From NCBI RefSeq assembly GCF_002236805.1, contig NZ_NIQA01000003.1:434001-498000 (forward strand): 64,000 bases of DNA, read 5' to 3'. The notes under the pieces were generated by a model. The model saw only the letters and a list, made by a program, of their open reading frames with translations, ran no database searches and was not told the origin of the DNA. Below, one piece after another: positions 9,333-17,002 of this stretch; within the stretch, counting starts at the first letter, position 1, and each line of letters begins with the position of its first letter. The stretch comes from Pusillimonas sp. T2 (lineage in GTDB: Bacteria; Pseudomonadota; Gammaproteobacteria; Burkholderiales; Burkholderiaceae_B). The position numbers were made by a program, and so were the translations under genes.

Positions 9333-10346
9333 ATGTCGTATTCGAACTTTCTATCTCAGGATGAGGTTGATGCCATCCTGGCCACGGTCTCCGGCGAAGA
9401 AACTCCCGTTTCGCCGTCGTCCGACGACGCGCGCACGGGGGTCAGACCCTACGACTTAAGCTCACCCGACCGTGTCGTGCGTCATCGTATGCACACGCTC
9501 GAGCTCATTCACGAGCGTTTTGCTCGCCGTTTGCGCACCGTGTTGCTCAACTTCATGCGACGCAACGCCGACATCACTGTCTCGGCCATCAAAATCCAGA
9601 AGTACTCCGACTTCGAACGCAACCTGCCTGTGCCGGCCAACCTTAATATGGTTGCCCTCAAGCCGCTGCGCGGCACGGCGTTGTTCACCTTCGATCCAAA
9701 TCTGGTGTTTCTGATCATCGACAGCCTGTTTGGTGGTAGCGGTCGTTACAACACCCGCATCGAAGGACGCGACTTCACCACCACCGAGCAACGCATTATT
9801 GGCCGTTTGCTGAACGCAACACTCGATTGCTACAAAAGCTGCTGGGAAAACATCTACCCGCTTGAGCTCGAATACATCCGATCCGAGATGTACGCCAAGT
9901 TCGCAAGCATCACCAGCGGCAACGAAGTCGTTGTCGTGTGCTCGTTCAACATCGAACTGGGCGCATCGGGCGGCAACCTGAATATTTGCCTGCCCTATTC
10001 CATGATCGAGCCCATTCGCGACGTGCTGTCTCGCCCGCTGCAAGACTCGTCATCTGACGCGGTCGACCGTCGCTGGACAAACCAGCTCGCCAACGAAGTT
10101 CGCAGTGCCGACGTCGAAATGGTCGCCGAATTCGGTCAGATCCAAAGCACAATCGGCGAACTCATGCGTATGAAGATCAACGACGTTCTGCCTCTCGAAC
10201 TGTCCCCCACTATTACTGCCCATGTGGGCGGCGTCCCGGTCCTCGAATGCAGCTACGGTACATTCAATAACCGTTACGCACTGCGTGTACAGAAAGTTCT
10301 GGCACCGATAGAACACGAATTAACCCGAGCAAGACACCATGACTGA
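9333..10346 (+). CDS. fliM: Flagellar motor switch protein FliM
   Basis: 337 residues. The N-terminal CheY-P docking peptide (LSQDEVDAILATVSGE) is intact, followed by the CheC-like middle domain and a C-terminal SpoA (FliN-like) domain (IKINDVLPLELSP-type segment with MRMKINDVLPLE). FliM couples CheY-P binding to direction switching in the C ring. It abuts fliL and overlaps fliN by 8 bp. Confidence 0.97.
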   Translation: MSYSNFLSQDEVDAILATVSGEETPVSPSSDDARTGVRPYDLSSPDRVVRHRMHTLELIHERFARRLRTVLLNFMRRNADITVSAIKIQKYSDFERNLPVPANLNMVALKPLRGTALFTFDPNLVFLIIDSLFGGSGRYNTRIEGRDFTTTEQRIIGRLLNATLDCYKSCWENIYPLELEYIRSEMYAKFASITSGNEVVVVCSFNIELGASGGNLNICLPYSMIEPIRDVLSRPLQDSSSDAVDRRWTNQLANEVRSADVEMVAEFGQIQSTIGELMRMKINDVLPLELSPTITAHVGGVPVLECSYGTFNNRYALRVQKVLAPIEHELTRARHHD

Positions 10347-10965
10347 TCCGACTCAAGATCCCGATAAAGAAAACGCAGCCACCAACGGTCTGTCCGACCA
10401 AGACCCTACACAGGCCGGCGGTTTGTCAGAAGAACTTGACGACGACTGGGCCGCTGCGCTGTCTGAACAAGCGGCAGCCTCACGTGGTCCTACTCAGGCC
10501 GATGGCTTGCAAGACGACATGGACGACTGGGCTGCTGCGCTGGCAGAACAAACTGCCGCCACGCCATCAGGCGTTGCCGAAGACCAGGACAAGCCAGGCT
10601 CAACTGCAGGCAACGCCTTTTCATCGCCCGCACCCACGGCAACGCCGGCGACACAACAGGTCTTCCAGCCGCTCATTGGTTCGGGTAGTGGTGGCAACAG
10701 CGATATCGACCTTATCATGGACATCCCCGTCCAGCTTTCGGTCGAACTCGGGCGCACCAAGCTCACGATCAAAAATATCTTGCAACTGGGACAAGGTTCG
10801 GTCGTCGAGCTCGACGGCCTGGCCGGCGAGCCCATGGATATTTTCGTCAATGGCTACCTGATTGCTCAGGGCGAAGTTGTTGTGGTCGATGACAAGTACG
10901 GCATTCGTCTTACCGACATCATTACGCCGTCCGACCGTCTGCACCGACTCAACAGCCGCCGTTAA
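10339..10965 (+). CDS. fliN: Flagellar motor switch protein FliN with duplicated N-terminal module
   Basis: 208 residues, against about 100-160 for most FliN proteins. The C-terminal 90 residues are the SpoA domain (DLIMDIPVQLSVELGRTKLT; LGQGSVVELDGLAGEPMDIF; VVVDDKYGIRLTDIITPSDR). The acidic N-terminal part holds two tandem copies of a 25-residue module: PTQAGGLSEELDDDWAAALS at about 24-43 and PTQADGLQDDMDDWAAALAE at about 51-70, each followed by Q-x-A-A. FliN forms the C-ring base and receives FliH. The extra length comes from this duplication and the following Ala/Pro linker. Confidence 0.95.
   Translation: MTDPTQDPDKENAATNGLSDQDPTQAGGLSEELDDDWAAALSEQAAASRGPTQADGLQDDMDDWAAALAEQTAATPSGVAEDQDKPGSTAGNAFSSPAPTATPATQQVFQPLIGSGSGGNSDIDLIMDIPVQLSVELGRTKLTIKNILQLGQGSVVELDGLAGEPMDIFVNGYLIAQGEVVVVDDKYGIRLTDIITPSDRLHRLNSRR
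10402..10563 (+). repeat. Tandem duplication within fliN
   Basis: Two adjacent segments of about 75 bp encode the repeated module PTQA(G/D)GL...DD.WAAAL.EQ.AA, FliN residues 22-47 and 50-74. The protein copies are about 70% identical while codons differ, so the duplication is not very recent. Confidence 0.8.
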
Positions 10966-10969
10966 ACCC

Positions 10970-11263
10970 ATGAATGCGCCCGAAGTCCTGCAGCCGATTC
11001 TGGCTCTGCTATTCATTCTGGCGTTGATTTTGGGCGGTGCCTGGCTCGCCCGACGGGCCGGCCTTATTCGTGGCCGTAGCCAGCAAGACATCAAGGTTGT
11101 CAGCTCATACAGCCTTGGCGGCCGCGGCTTTATTACCATTGTCGAGGTCGAAGACACCCGATTGGTGCTGGGCGTAACGCCTCAGAACATTTCGTTATTG
11201 CATACGCTGCCGCCAGCAAACAGCGCGCGCCAAGACGCCGGCACGCCAAAAGACACAGTATGA
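10970..11263 (+). CDS. fliO: Flagellar biosynthetic protein FliO
   Basis: 97 residues from the ATG at 10970, 4 bp after the fliN stop. One membrane helix ([19 protein letters not shown]) followed by the FliO cytoplasmic pattern ([37 protein letters not shown]). FliO helps assemble the FliP ring of the export gate. An in-frame start 108 bp upstream lies inside fliN and is rejected. Overlaps fliP by 4 bp (ATGA). Confidence 0.93.
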   Translation: MNAPEVLQPILALLFILALILGGAWLARRAGLIRGRSQQDIKVVSSYSLGGRGFITIVEVEDTRLVLGVTPQNISLLHTLPPANSARQDAGTPKDTV

Positions 11264-12054
11264 ACGCGCCCCTACAGTCTGCCTGCACCACACCCTCGTT
11301 CAGAGTGTCTTTAAAAGCATTGATTTTGGTTGCCCTGTTCATTTTGGGCAGTACCTTCGCCATCGGTGCAGCCGCACAAGGCATGCCCGCGTTTATAGCC
11401 ACGCCAGGGGCCAACGGCGAACAAACCTATTCCCTCAGCCTGCAAACCCTGTTGCTGCTGACCATGATGTCGTTCCTGCCGGCCATGTTACTCATGATGA
11501 CCGGTTTCACACGCGTCATTATTGTGCTGGGTCTGCTGCGTAATGCCATGGGTACCGGTGCGTCGCCCCCCAACTCGGTATTGATTGGTCTGGCATTGTT
11601 TCTGACCTTGTTTGCAATGGCACCGGTTTTCGATCAAATCTACGAACAGGCCTACCTGCCCCTAAGCACCGGCGACCTGTCTTTCGAGGCTGCCTTGCAG
11701 GCCGGATCACGGCCCCTGCACGCCTTTATGCTCAGCCACACTCGCGAAACCGACCTGTCGCTCTTTGCCAATATGGCCAACATTGGCGACATTCAAACCC
11801 CACAAGATGTCCCGCTACGGGTACTTGTACCTGCTTTCGTCACCAGCGAATTAAAAACCGCGTTCCAGATCGGCTTCACCATTTTCATTCCATTCCTGAT
11901 CATTGACCTGGTCGTTGCCAGTGTTTTGATGGCCTTGGGTATGATGATGGTACCGCCAGTAACCATTTCGTTGCCGTTCAAACTCATGCTGTTTGTACTG
12001 GCTGATGGCTGGCACCTTTTGCTGGGTTCGTTGGCCCGCAGCTTTTCTCAATAG
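11260..12054 (+). CDS. fliP: Flagellar export gate protein FliP
   Basis: 264 residues with a cleavable signal-like N-terminus (up to about FAIGAAAQG) and the conserved core: [40 protein letters not shown], then [20 protein letters not shown] and [20 protein letters not shown]. FliP forms the pentameric core of the inner-membrane export channel with FliQ and FliR. All hallmark residues of the family appear intact. Confidence 0.97.
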   Translation: MNAPLQSACTTPSFRVSLKALILVALFILGSTFAIGAAAQGMPAFIATPGANGEQTYSLSLQTLLLLTMMSFLPAMLLMMTGFTRVIIVLGLLRNAMGTGASPPNSVLIGLALFLTLFAMAPVFDQIYEQAYLPLSTGDLSFEAALQAGSRPLHAFMLSHTRETDLSLFANMANIGDIQTPQDVPLRVLVPAFVTSELKTAFQIGFTIFIPFLIIDLVVASVLMALGMMMVPPVTISLPFKLMLFVLADGWHLLLGSLARSFSQ

Positions 12055-12074
12055 CACAACGCAAGGCAAGCTCA

Positions 12075-12344
12075 ATGACTGCTGAAACCGTCATGTCGAT
12101 GACCTACGTGGCAATGCAAGTCGCTCTGATGATGGCGGGCCCGCTGCTATTCGTAACACTGGTGGTCGGTTTGGTCATCAGTATTTTCCAGGCAGCCACA
12201 CAAATCAACGAAATGACACTGTCATTTATTCCGAAGCTGCTGGCCGTTGGCGCTACGCTCGTGTTGCTTGGACCCTGGCTGATCAGTGTGATGGTCGATT
12301 ACATCCGTCAACTCATCCTGTCATTGCCCGGGCTGGCCGGCTAG
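12075..12344 (+). CDS. fliQ: Flagellar export gate protein FliQ
   Basis: 89 residues with two membrane hairpin helices and the family signatures MTAETVMSMTYVAMQVAL, VGLVISIFQAATQINEMTLS and FIPKLLAV. FliQ packs around the FliP-FliR core of the export gate. Starts 20 bp after fliP. Confidence 0.97.
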   Translation: MTAETVMSMTYVAMQVALMMAGPLLFVTLVVGLVISIFQAATQINEMTLSFIPKLLAVGATLVLLGPWLISVMVDYIRQLILSLPGLAG

Positions 12345-12360
12345 CCGCAGCCCCCGCGCC

Positions 12361-13140
12361 ATGGTCTCCATCGAAGTCGATCAGCTATACACGTGGCTAA
12401 ACGCCTTTCTGTGGCCGTTTGTTCGACTGCTGGCATTTTTAAGTACTGCACCACTACTGGGCGAATCCTCGATTCCCACGCGGGCCAAAGTCGGGCTCGC
12501 CGCGTTCCTGTCCATCATCATAGCGCCGACGCTACCCACCCCACCTGCCATTTCACCGGCATCGTACGAGGGGTTGTTCATAACGCTTCAGCAGTTTCTT
12601 ATTGGCACCATACTGGGCCTGGTGATGCGCATCGTATTTGCCGCCGTGCAAACCGCGGGCGAATTCATCGGACTACAAATGGGGTTGTCGTTCGCCTCGT
12701 TCTTCGACCCGCAAACTGGCGCCAATACAGCAGTGCTGGCGCGCCTGATGAACATGATCGCCATGCTGCTGTTCCTGGCGGTCAACGGCCACCTGCTCAT
12801 GTTGGCCGGCCTCATACGCAGCTTCGATCTGCTGCCCATCAGTTCAACCCCTATCCAGTCAACTGGGCTAGGTGTGCTGTTTGACTGGTCGGCCCAAGTC
12901 ATGATTTCGGGGATGCTGTTGGCCTTGCCACTGATTATTGTGTTGTTATCTATCAGCCTGGCGCTCGGCATCCTGAATCGTACCGCTCAGCAGCTGTCGG
13001 TTTTTGCCGTTGGCTTTCCCATTAGCTTGCTGGTCGGGCTAATTTTGCTGTGGGTTGTGCTGCCGCAAATTGCCCCGTTCGTTCAACAGTTATTTGACTC
13101 GGGGTATGACGCGATGGGCCGCGTCATTAACGCGCTATAG
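12361..13140 (+). CDS. fliR: Flagellar export gate protein FliR
   Basis: 259 residues, polytopic. Recognisable segments: FVRLLAFLSTAPLLGESSIP, RAKVGLAAFLSIIIAP, AGEFIGLQMGLSFASFFDP and NRTAQQLSVFAVGFPISLLV. FliR completes the FliP5Q4R1 export gate. It is the last gene of the operon; the 85 bp to the convergent lipoprotein gene contain no obvious T-rich terminator. Confidence 0.96.
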   Translation: MVSIEVDQLYTWLNAFLWPFVRLLAFLSTAPLLGESSIPTRAKVGLAAFLSIIIAPTLPTPPAISPASYEGLFITLQQFLIGTILGLVMRIVFAAVQTAGEFIGLQMGLSFASFFDPQTGANTAVLARLMNMIAMLLFLAVNGHLLMLAGLIRSFDLLPISSTPIQSTGLGVLFDWSAQVMISGMLLALPLIIVLLSISLALGILNRTAQQLSVFAVGFPISLLVGLILLWVVLPQIAPFVQQLFDSGYDAMGRVINAL

Positions 13141-13225
13141 CCGAACACGCAGCCGCTGGTTTGGCCTCACGCCTACACCAAATCGGTCACGTCGGGAACC
13201 TGACCCCGACGGCGCCTTTATCAAA

Positions 13226-13756
13226 TTAGTATGTTCCCCGAACCGGGTAGGTCACCGACTTGGAATGCAACGGTTGCTCTAGCTCGGGATTAGGTTGCGG
13301 CACCGGCGATGGCGGCGGCGGCATAGGTGTGCTAACTTTTACCGGCGTTGGCTGGATTGTGGCGCTCATGGTGGGGTCATCGTAAACCTGGCCATGCGCC
13401 GGCATTTTTTGGCCACCGGGCTGACTCAGCACGTTCACGCTATCAACCACACGCTCAAACCGCCCGTCAGGGCTAAACCGCAACATCACTTCTTGCCGAA
13501 AATAAATAGCATCGGTCAGCACAGAGTTTTTGTTCGCCCATCGGGCGATCATGGTGCCGTTAAGCTGCGAATAAGTGTTTTCCGGCTCCGACCCTAACAT
13601 TTCGACAGCCTGAGCGTAAGTCGTTTGACCGGGCACGAAATTGGCCAGCGCCATGCTGTTGAATGAACGGCCGGTCGTAGAACAGGCCACCAATAGCGCC
13701 GACGCCGAAAATACCGTCCATCGGCATATCTGATTAAAACGTTGTTTGACTGACAT
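13226..13756 (-). CDS. Small lipoprotein with Pro-rich tail, unknown function
   Basis: 176 residues. Type II signal peptide with lipobox LVAC (Cys about residue 25), then a region with a BamE/SmpA-like pattern (NFVPGQTTYAQAVEMLGSEP, later VMLRFSPDGRFERVVD); that resemblance is weak. A Pro-rich stretch (PMPPPPSPVPQPNPE) leads to the end. Its ATG directly follows the stop of the chemoreceptor gene with no spacing, so they are co-transcribed and probably coupled. I do not recognise a named gene. Confidence 0.75.
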   Translation of the reverse strand: MSVKQRFNQICRWTVFSASALLVACSTTGRSFNSMALANFVPGQTTYAQAVEMLGSEPENTYSQLNGTMIARWANKNSVLTDAIYFRQEVMLRFSPDGRFERVVDSVNVLSQPGGQKMPAHGQVYDDPTMSATIQPTPVKVSTPMPPPPSPVPQPNPELEQPLHSKSVTYPVRGTY

Positions 13757-15301
13757 TCAGAACTCTTCCCAATCGTCTTCGCGATGGCTTTCGTTGGTAC
13801 CGCTGCTCACGTAACGTGCAGGGGTAGGAGGCACTGCTCGCGACGCGCCGCCGTCGGACTCTGAGCCGGCAACCGACCCGCGCGGATTAAGCGTTGCATC
13901 GCTATCGCGTGTTGCGGATGCCGCCGTTGACGACGATGCTGGCTTGCGCGCGATCACCGGATTTCGAGGGGTACTTGAGGCTGTCCCGGCGCCCGATGTC
14001 GTTCTAGAAACAGCACGAGTGCTACCCCCGGTCAATGCCGGTGCAGACCTTGTCGCCTGCCGGGCCGCCCCTGCAGACAACTTAGGTGCATTTACCTGCG
14101 CTGTCGCACGCTCGTTCTTTACTGTCGACGCGTGTGCCGACGCGACATCAACGACGGCCCCCTGCTCGACTTGAAAGCCCAACAGCGCGGTACTGACTTT
14201 ATTTACCCGACCATCAAGATCTGCAGCGACTTCGGTCGAGCGATGCACCAATTGCGCGTTCTGACGCGTCATACCGTCCATCTGCCCAATCGCCTGATTA
14301 ATTTGGTCGATACCTTCGGCCTGCTCGGTGGTTGCGGCGGAAATCTCGCCCATGATGTCGGTAACACGCGCCACGGAAGTAACAATTTCCTCCATGGTCG
14401 CACCAGCACGCTCAACCTGACCCGAACCTTCGGTCACTTTCTTGACCGAATCTTCGATGAGGTCTTTAATTTCTTTGGCCGCATGCGCACTGCGCTGCGC
14501 CAGCGCACGCACCTCGGAAGCCACCACGGCAAAGCCCTTACCCTGTTCACCGGCTCGGGCGGCTTCAACGGCGGCATTTAGCGCCAGAATATTAGTCTGA
14601 AAGGCGATACTGTCAATAACGCCAACGATATCTGCAATTTTGTGCGAACTGGTCGAAATGCCGTGCATAGTTGCCACTACTTCACCAACCGCATCACCAC
14701 CGCGCTGCGCGACCTGCGACGCAGTTACGGCTAGTTGGTTTGCCTGGCGCGCATGATCTGCATTTTGCCTGACAGTGCCTGACAACTGCTGAATACTTGA
14801 CGCTGTTTGTTCGAGGGCAGTGGCTTGCTGCTCAGTACGCGAGGTCAGGTCGGAATTGCTAGAGACCAGTTGCTTGATGTCGTGATTGATATAACTGACA
14901 CCTTCACGCACGGTACCCACGGCGTTGCTCCAGGCATCTTGAAGCGCCTTTGCGTTAGCAAACATCTGGCCAGGCTCGTCGGTGCTGCGTACCGAAATTT
15001 TATTCGTGAGGTTCCCTTGTGCCAGATTAGCCAGCAATGCCGCCATATGCTGCATTGGATCGGTTGCCTTGCGCACTACGGTCAGGTAAGTCAGCAGCGC
15101 CAAGAGCACCGCAAGTACAGCAACCATCATAAAAACATAAGTCGCCTGCTCTTGGCGCTGAACCAATGCGGCAGAAGCTGACCGTGCTTCAGAGGCTGAC
15201 GGCATGGCATACCAACCCATTGCCACGGCCAGCAGCGTTAGCGCCAGCATAAAAAACAGCAACAATGCCAAACGTGTTTTCACCTGCAATTGCGCGCGCA
15301 T
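13757..15301 (-). CDS. Methyl-accepting chemotaxis protein with minimal periplasmic loop
   Basis: 514 residues. TM1 about 11-31, only about 22 residues outside the membrane, TM2 about 54-77, HAMP to about 130, then a long signalling coiled coil with the tip IDSIAFQTNILALNAAVEAA and EQGKGFAVVASEVRALAQRS. No ligand-binding domain fits in the loop, so any sensing is probably through the membrane, HAMP or a partner. The C-terminus ends DDWEEF, matching the xWxxF pentapeptide that tethers CheR and CheB in Tar/Tsr. A Ser/Ala-rich linker of about 100 residues precedes it. Lies between flgL and a lipoprotein gene. Confidence 0.93.
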   Translation of the reverse strand: MRAQLQVKTRLALLLFFMLALTLLAVAMGWYAMPSASEARSASAALVQRQEQATYVFMMVAVLAVLLALLTYLTVVRKATDPMQHMAALLANLAQGNLTNKISVRSTDEPGQMFANAKALQDAWSNAVGTVREGVSYINHDIKQLVSSNSDLTSRTEQQATALEQTASSIQQLSGTVRQNADHARQANQLAVTASQVAQRGGDAVGEVVATMHGISTSSHKIADIVGVIDSIAFQTNILALNAAVEAARAGEQGKGFAVVASEVRALAQRSAHAAKEIKDLIEDSVKKVTEGSGQVERAGATMEEIVTSVARVTDIMGEISAATTEQAEGIDQINQAIGQMDGMTRQNAQLVHRSTEVAADLDGRVNKVSTALLGFQVEQGAVVDVASAHASTVKNERATAQVNAPKLSAGAARQATRSAPALTGGSTRAVSRTTSGAGTASSTPRNPVIARKPASSSTAASATRDSDATLNPRGSVAGSESDGGASRAVPPTPARYVSSGTNESHREDDWEEF

Positions 15302-15356
15302 GTTTTTTTATATCTCGATGAAAAAGTAAAAGGAAACCGCAAATAACGCGTACTGA

Positions 15357-15379
15357 AAAGGGCGCCTGATGCGCCCTTT
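15357..15379 (-). terminator. Rho-independent terminator after flgL
   Basis: Perfect 9-bp stem AAAGGGCGC / GCGCCCTTT with a 5-nt loop. On the minus strand the right arm runs into TTTTC. It lies between the flgL stop and the chemoreceptor start, so the receptor gene may need its own promoter or depend on read-through. Confidence 0.6.
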
Positions 15380-15387
15380 GATGCTTA

Positions 15388-16947
15388 TCAGTTATTCATA
15401 TTGAACAAACTGGTCGCCTGAATTTTCTTGAAGGCCATTGACGCCGCCTCGAGCGCTGCAGTACGCAACTGGAGCTGCGCCGTCGCCTCGTAGTAGTCAA
15501 CGTTTTCGAGACGCGACAGATCTTGTGCGTAACTTAAACCGCGCAGGCTGGCGTTATCGTCGATGGCGGCGATTTCGGCCATACGCGTACCCACCGACGA
15601 ACGCACGGTGAGCACCTGATCATAGACCACATCGACGCGCTGCATGGTGGACGCGAGCACGTTACTGAACATGGCGCGCGCGGCAGGATCGGCTACAGTA
15701 GGCCGCTCGAGGGCCGCAATCATGGCGTCGATGGAATCAAAAATATTCAGGTTCGCTGGAGCCTCTACGGGCTTGACCGTAAAGGCGTCACCACTGACCG
15801 GTACGCCAGACAACGCCACTTGCATGCCTCCCCCCAGGTCTAGCGGATTGCCGCTGGCAGAATCGTATTGAAGCGTCGTGGATACTGGCGGTGTACCGTT
15901 ATCGGTCACGGTGTAATCATAAATACCCGAACCCGGGGCGGTTTCGGCCCCAAAAACAACGGACAGTTCGCTGCTGACATTGGCCCCGGCTGGGTCAGTA
16001 ACCTGCGGTTTGCCCAGGGTTACGCCACCCGACCAGCCGGCCGATGCAGCCGCCACATGAGGGTTGCTCAGGAATACGGGTTCGACACGGAAGGTATCGC
16101 CGTCGGCTGGAACGCCCGAGAACTTAACCTGCACGCCACCCGGCAAATCGAGCGAGGCGTTTTCAGCCGAATAGTTAACCGGTGTTGAGGGGCCCGAAAG
16201 GACATTACCATCAGCATCAAACACCTGAAAACTGTACTGCATGGTGCCATCGGCAGCTTCGGAAAAGTCGATTTGAAACGACTCGCCCACATAGGCGCCT
16301 TTGGGGTTGGTGATAATGGGCGATTCAATAACCCCGGTACCGGTATTGCCCAGGTCGGCCATGGTGATGTAATCGCGTGCACCCGGAGCAGCACTCATGA
16401 AGATTTCGCGACCGGAGTCAGCAGAGTCGAGCTGGCGGGTTTGATCGATCTGAATCAAACGGCGGCCTTCGTCGCCCTGATAGGAAACAGCACCAGTTGA
16501 GCCGGCGACAAAGGGCGGACGGCTACCGGCATGCCCGGAAAACAGATATTGCCCACTGCCATCGGTGGCGTTAGCCAAACCCAGCAGGTTGTCTTTGGCG
16601 TTTGAGAGCACATTGGCCAGCACCGTACGGTCGGCGTCGGAAAGCGTACCGTTACCCGCTTCGACCAGCCGGGTCTTAATACCTTGCAATAACGACGACA
16701 CCGAATTCAGCGTGTTTTCTTCAGTTGCCAAGGCTGTTTTGGCCACTTGGCGATTTTCGGTATAGCGCGCATTCAGAGATTGCGACTGCGCAATATTGAT
16801 GGTTTGAGCGGCCGCCAAGGGGTCGTCAGACGGCGTGATCATGCGCTTGCCCGTACCGATTTGCTGATACAAGTGCATCAGGTCGGCTTGCTGGGTGTTG
16901 ATGGTTTTTACACCGGTCTGGAAAAACAAAGATGAACTGATACGCAT
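15388..16947 (-). CDS. flgL: Hook-filament junction protein FlgL (HAP3) with duplicated domain
   Basis: 519 residues, longer than enterobacterial FlgL (about 317). The flagellin-like N-terminal (MRISSSLFFQTGVKTINTQQ; GTGKRMITPSDDPLAAAQTI) and C-terminal helices (NVDYYEATAQLQLRTAALEA) are normal. The extra length is a central insert of two related beta-rich units, residues about 207-291 and 305-394, each ending in GVPxxGDxFxVxPV. FlgL caps the hook-filament junction with FlgK. Follows flgK with a 55-bp gap, in the order flgK-flgL. Confidence 0.95.
   Translation of the reverse strand: MRISSSLFFQTGVKTINTQQADLMHLYQQIGTGKRMITPSDDPLAAAQTINIAQSQSLNARYTENRQVAKTALATEENTLNSVSSLLQGIKTRLVEAGNGTLSDADRTVLANVLSNAKDNLLGLANATDGSGQYLFSGHAGSRPPFVAGSTGAVSYQGDEGRRLIQIDQTRQLDSADSGREIFMSAAPGARDYITMADLGNTGTGVIESPIITNPKGAYVGESFQIDFSEAADGTMQYSFQVFDADGNVLSGPSTPVNYSAENASLDLPGGVQVKFSGVPADGDTFRVEPVFLSNPHVAAASAGWSGGVTLGKPQVTDPAGANVSSELSVVFGAETAPGSGIYDYTVTDNGTPPVSTTLQYDSASGNPLDLGGGMQVALSGVPVSGDAFTVKPVEAPANLNIFDSIDAMIAALERPTVADPAARAMFSNVLASTMQRVDVVYDQVLTVRSSVGTRMAEIAAIDDNASLRGLSYAQDLSRLENVDYYEATAQLQLRTAALEAASMAFKKIQATSLFNMNN
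15766..16329 (-). repeat. Tandem domain duplication within flgL
   Basis: FlgL residues about 207-291 and 305-394 share the layout (I/V)T(N/D)PxGAxV...LDLxGGxQVxxSGVPxxGDxFxVxPV, separated by about 13 residues. A further related unit occurs in FlgK (FTATFSDASQLTAQDYQIAY up to VAGDVWSLTPT). Confidence 0.75.
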
Positions 16948-17002
16948 GACGACCGCCTATAAATCGGGGACTGTAATTACTACCACTAACCCAAAACCTA
17001 AA

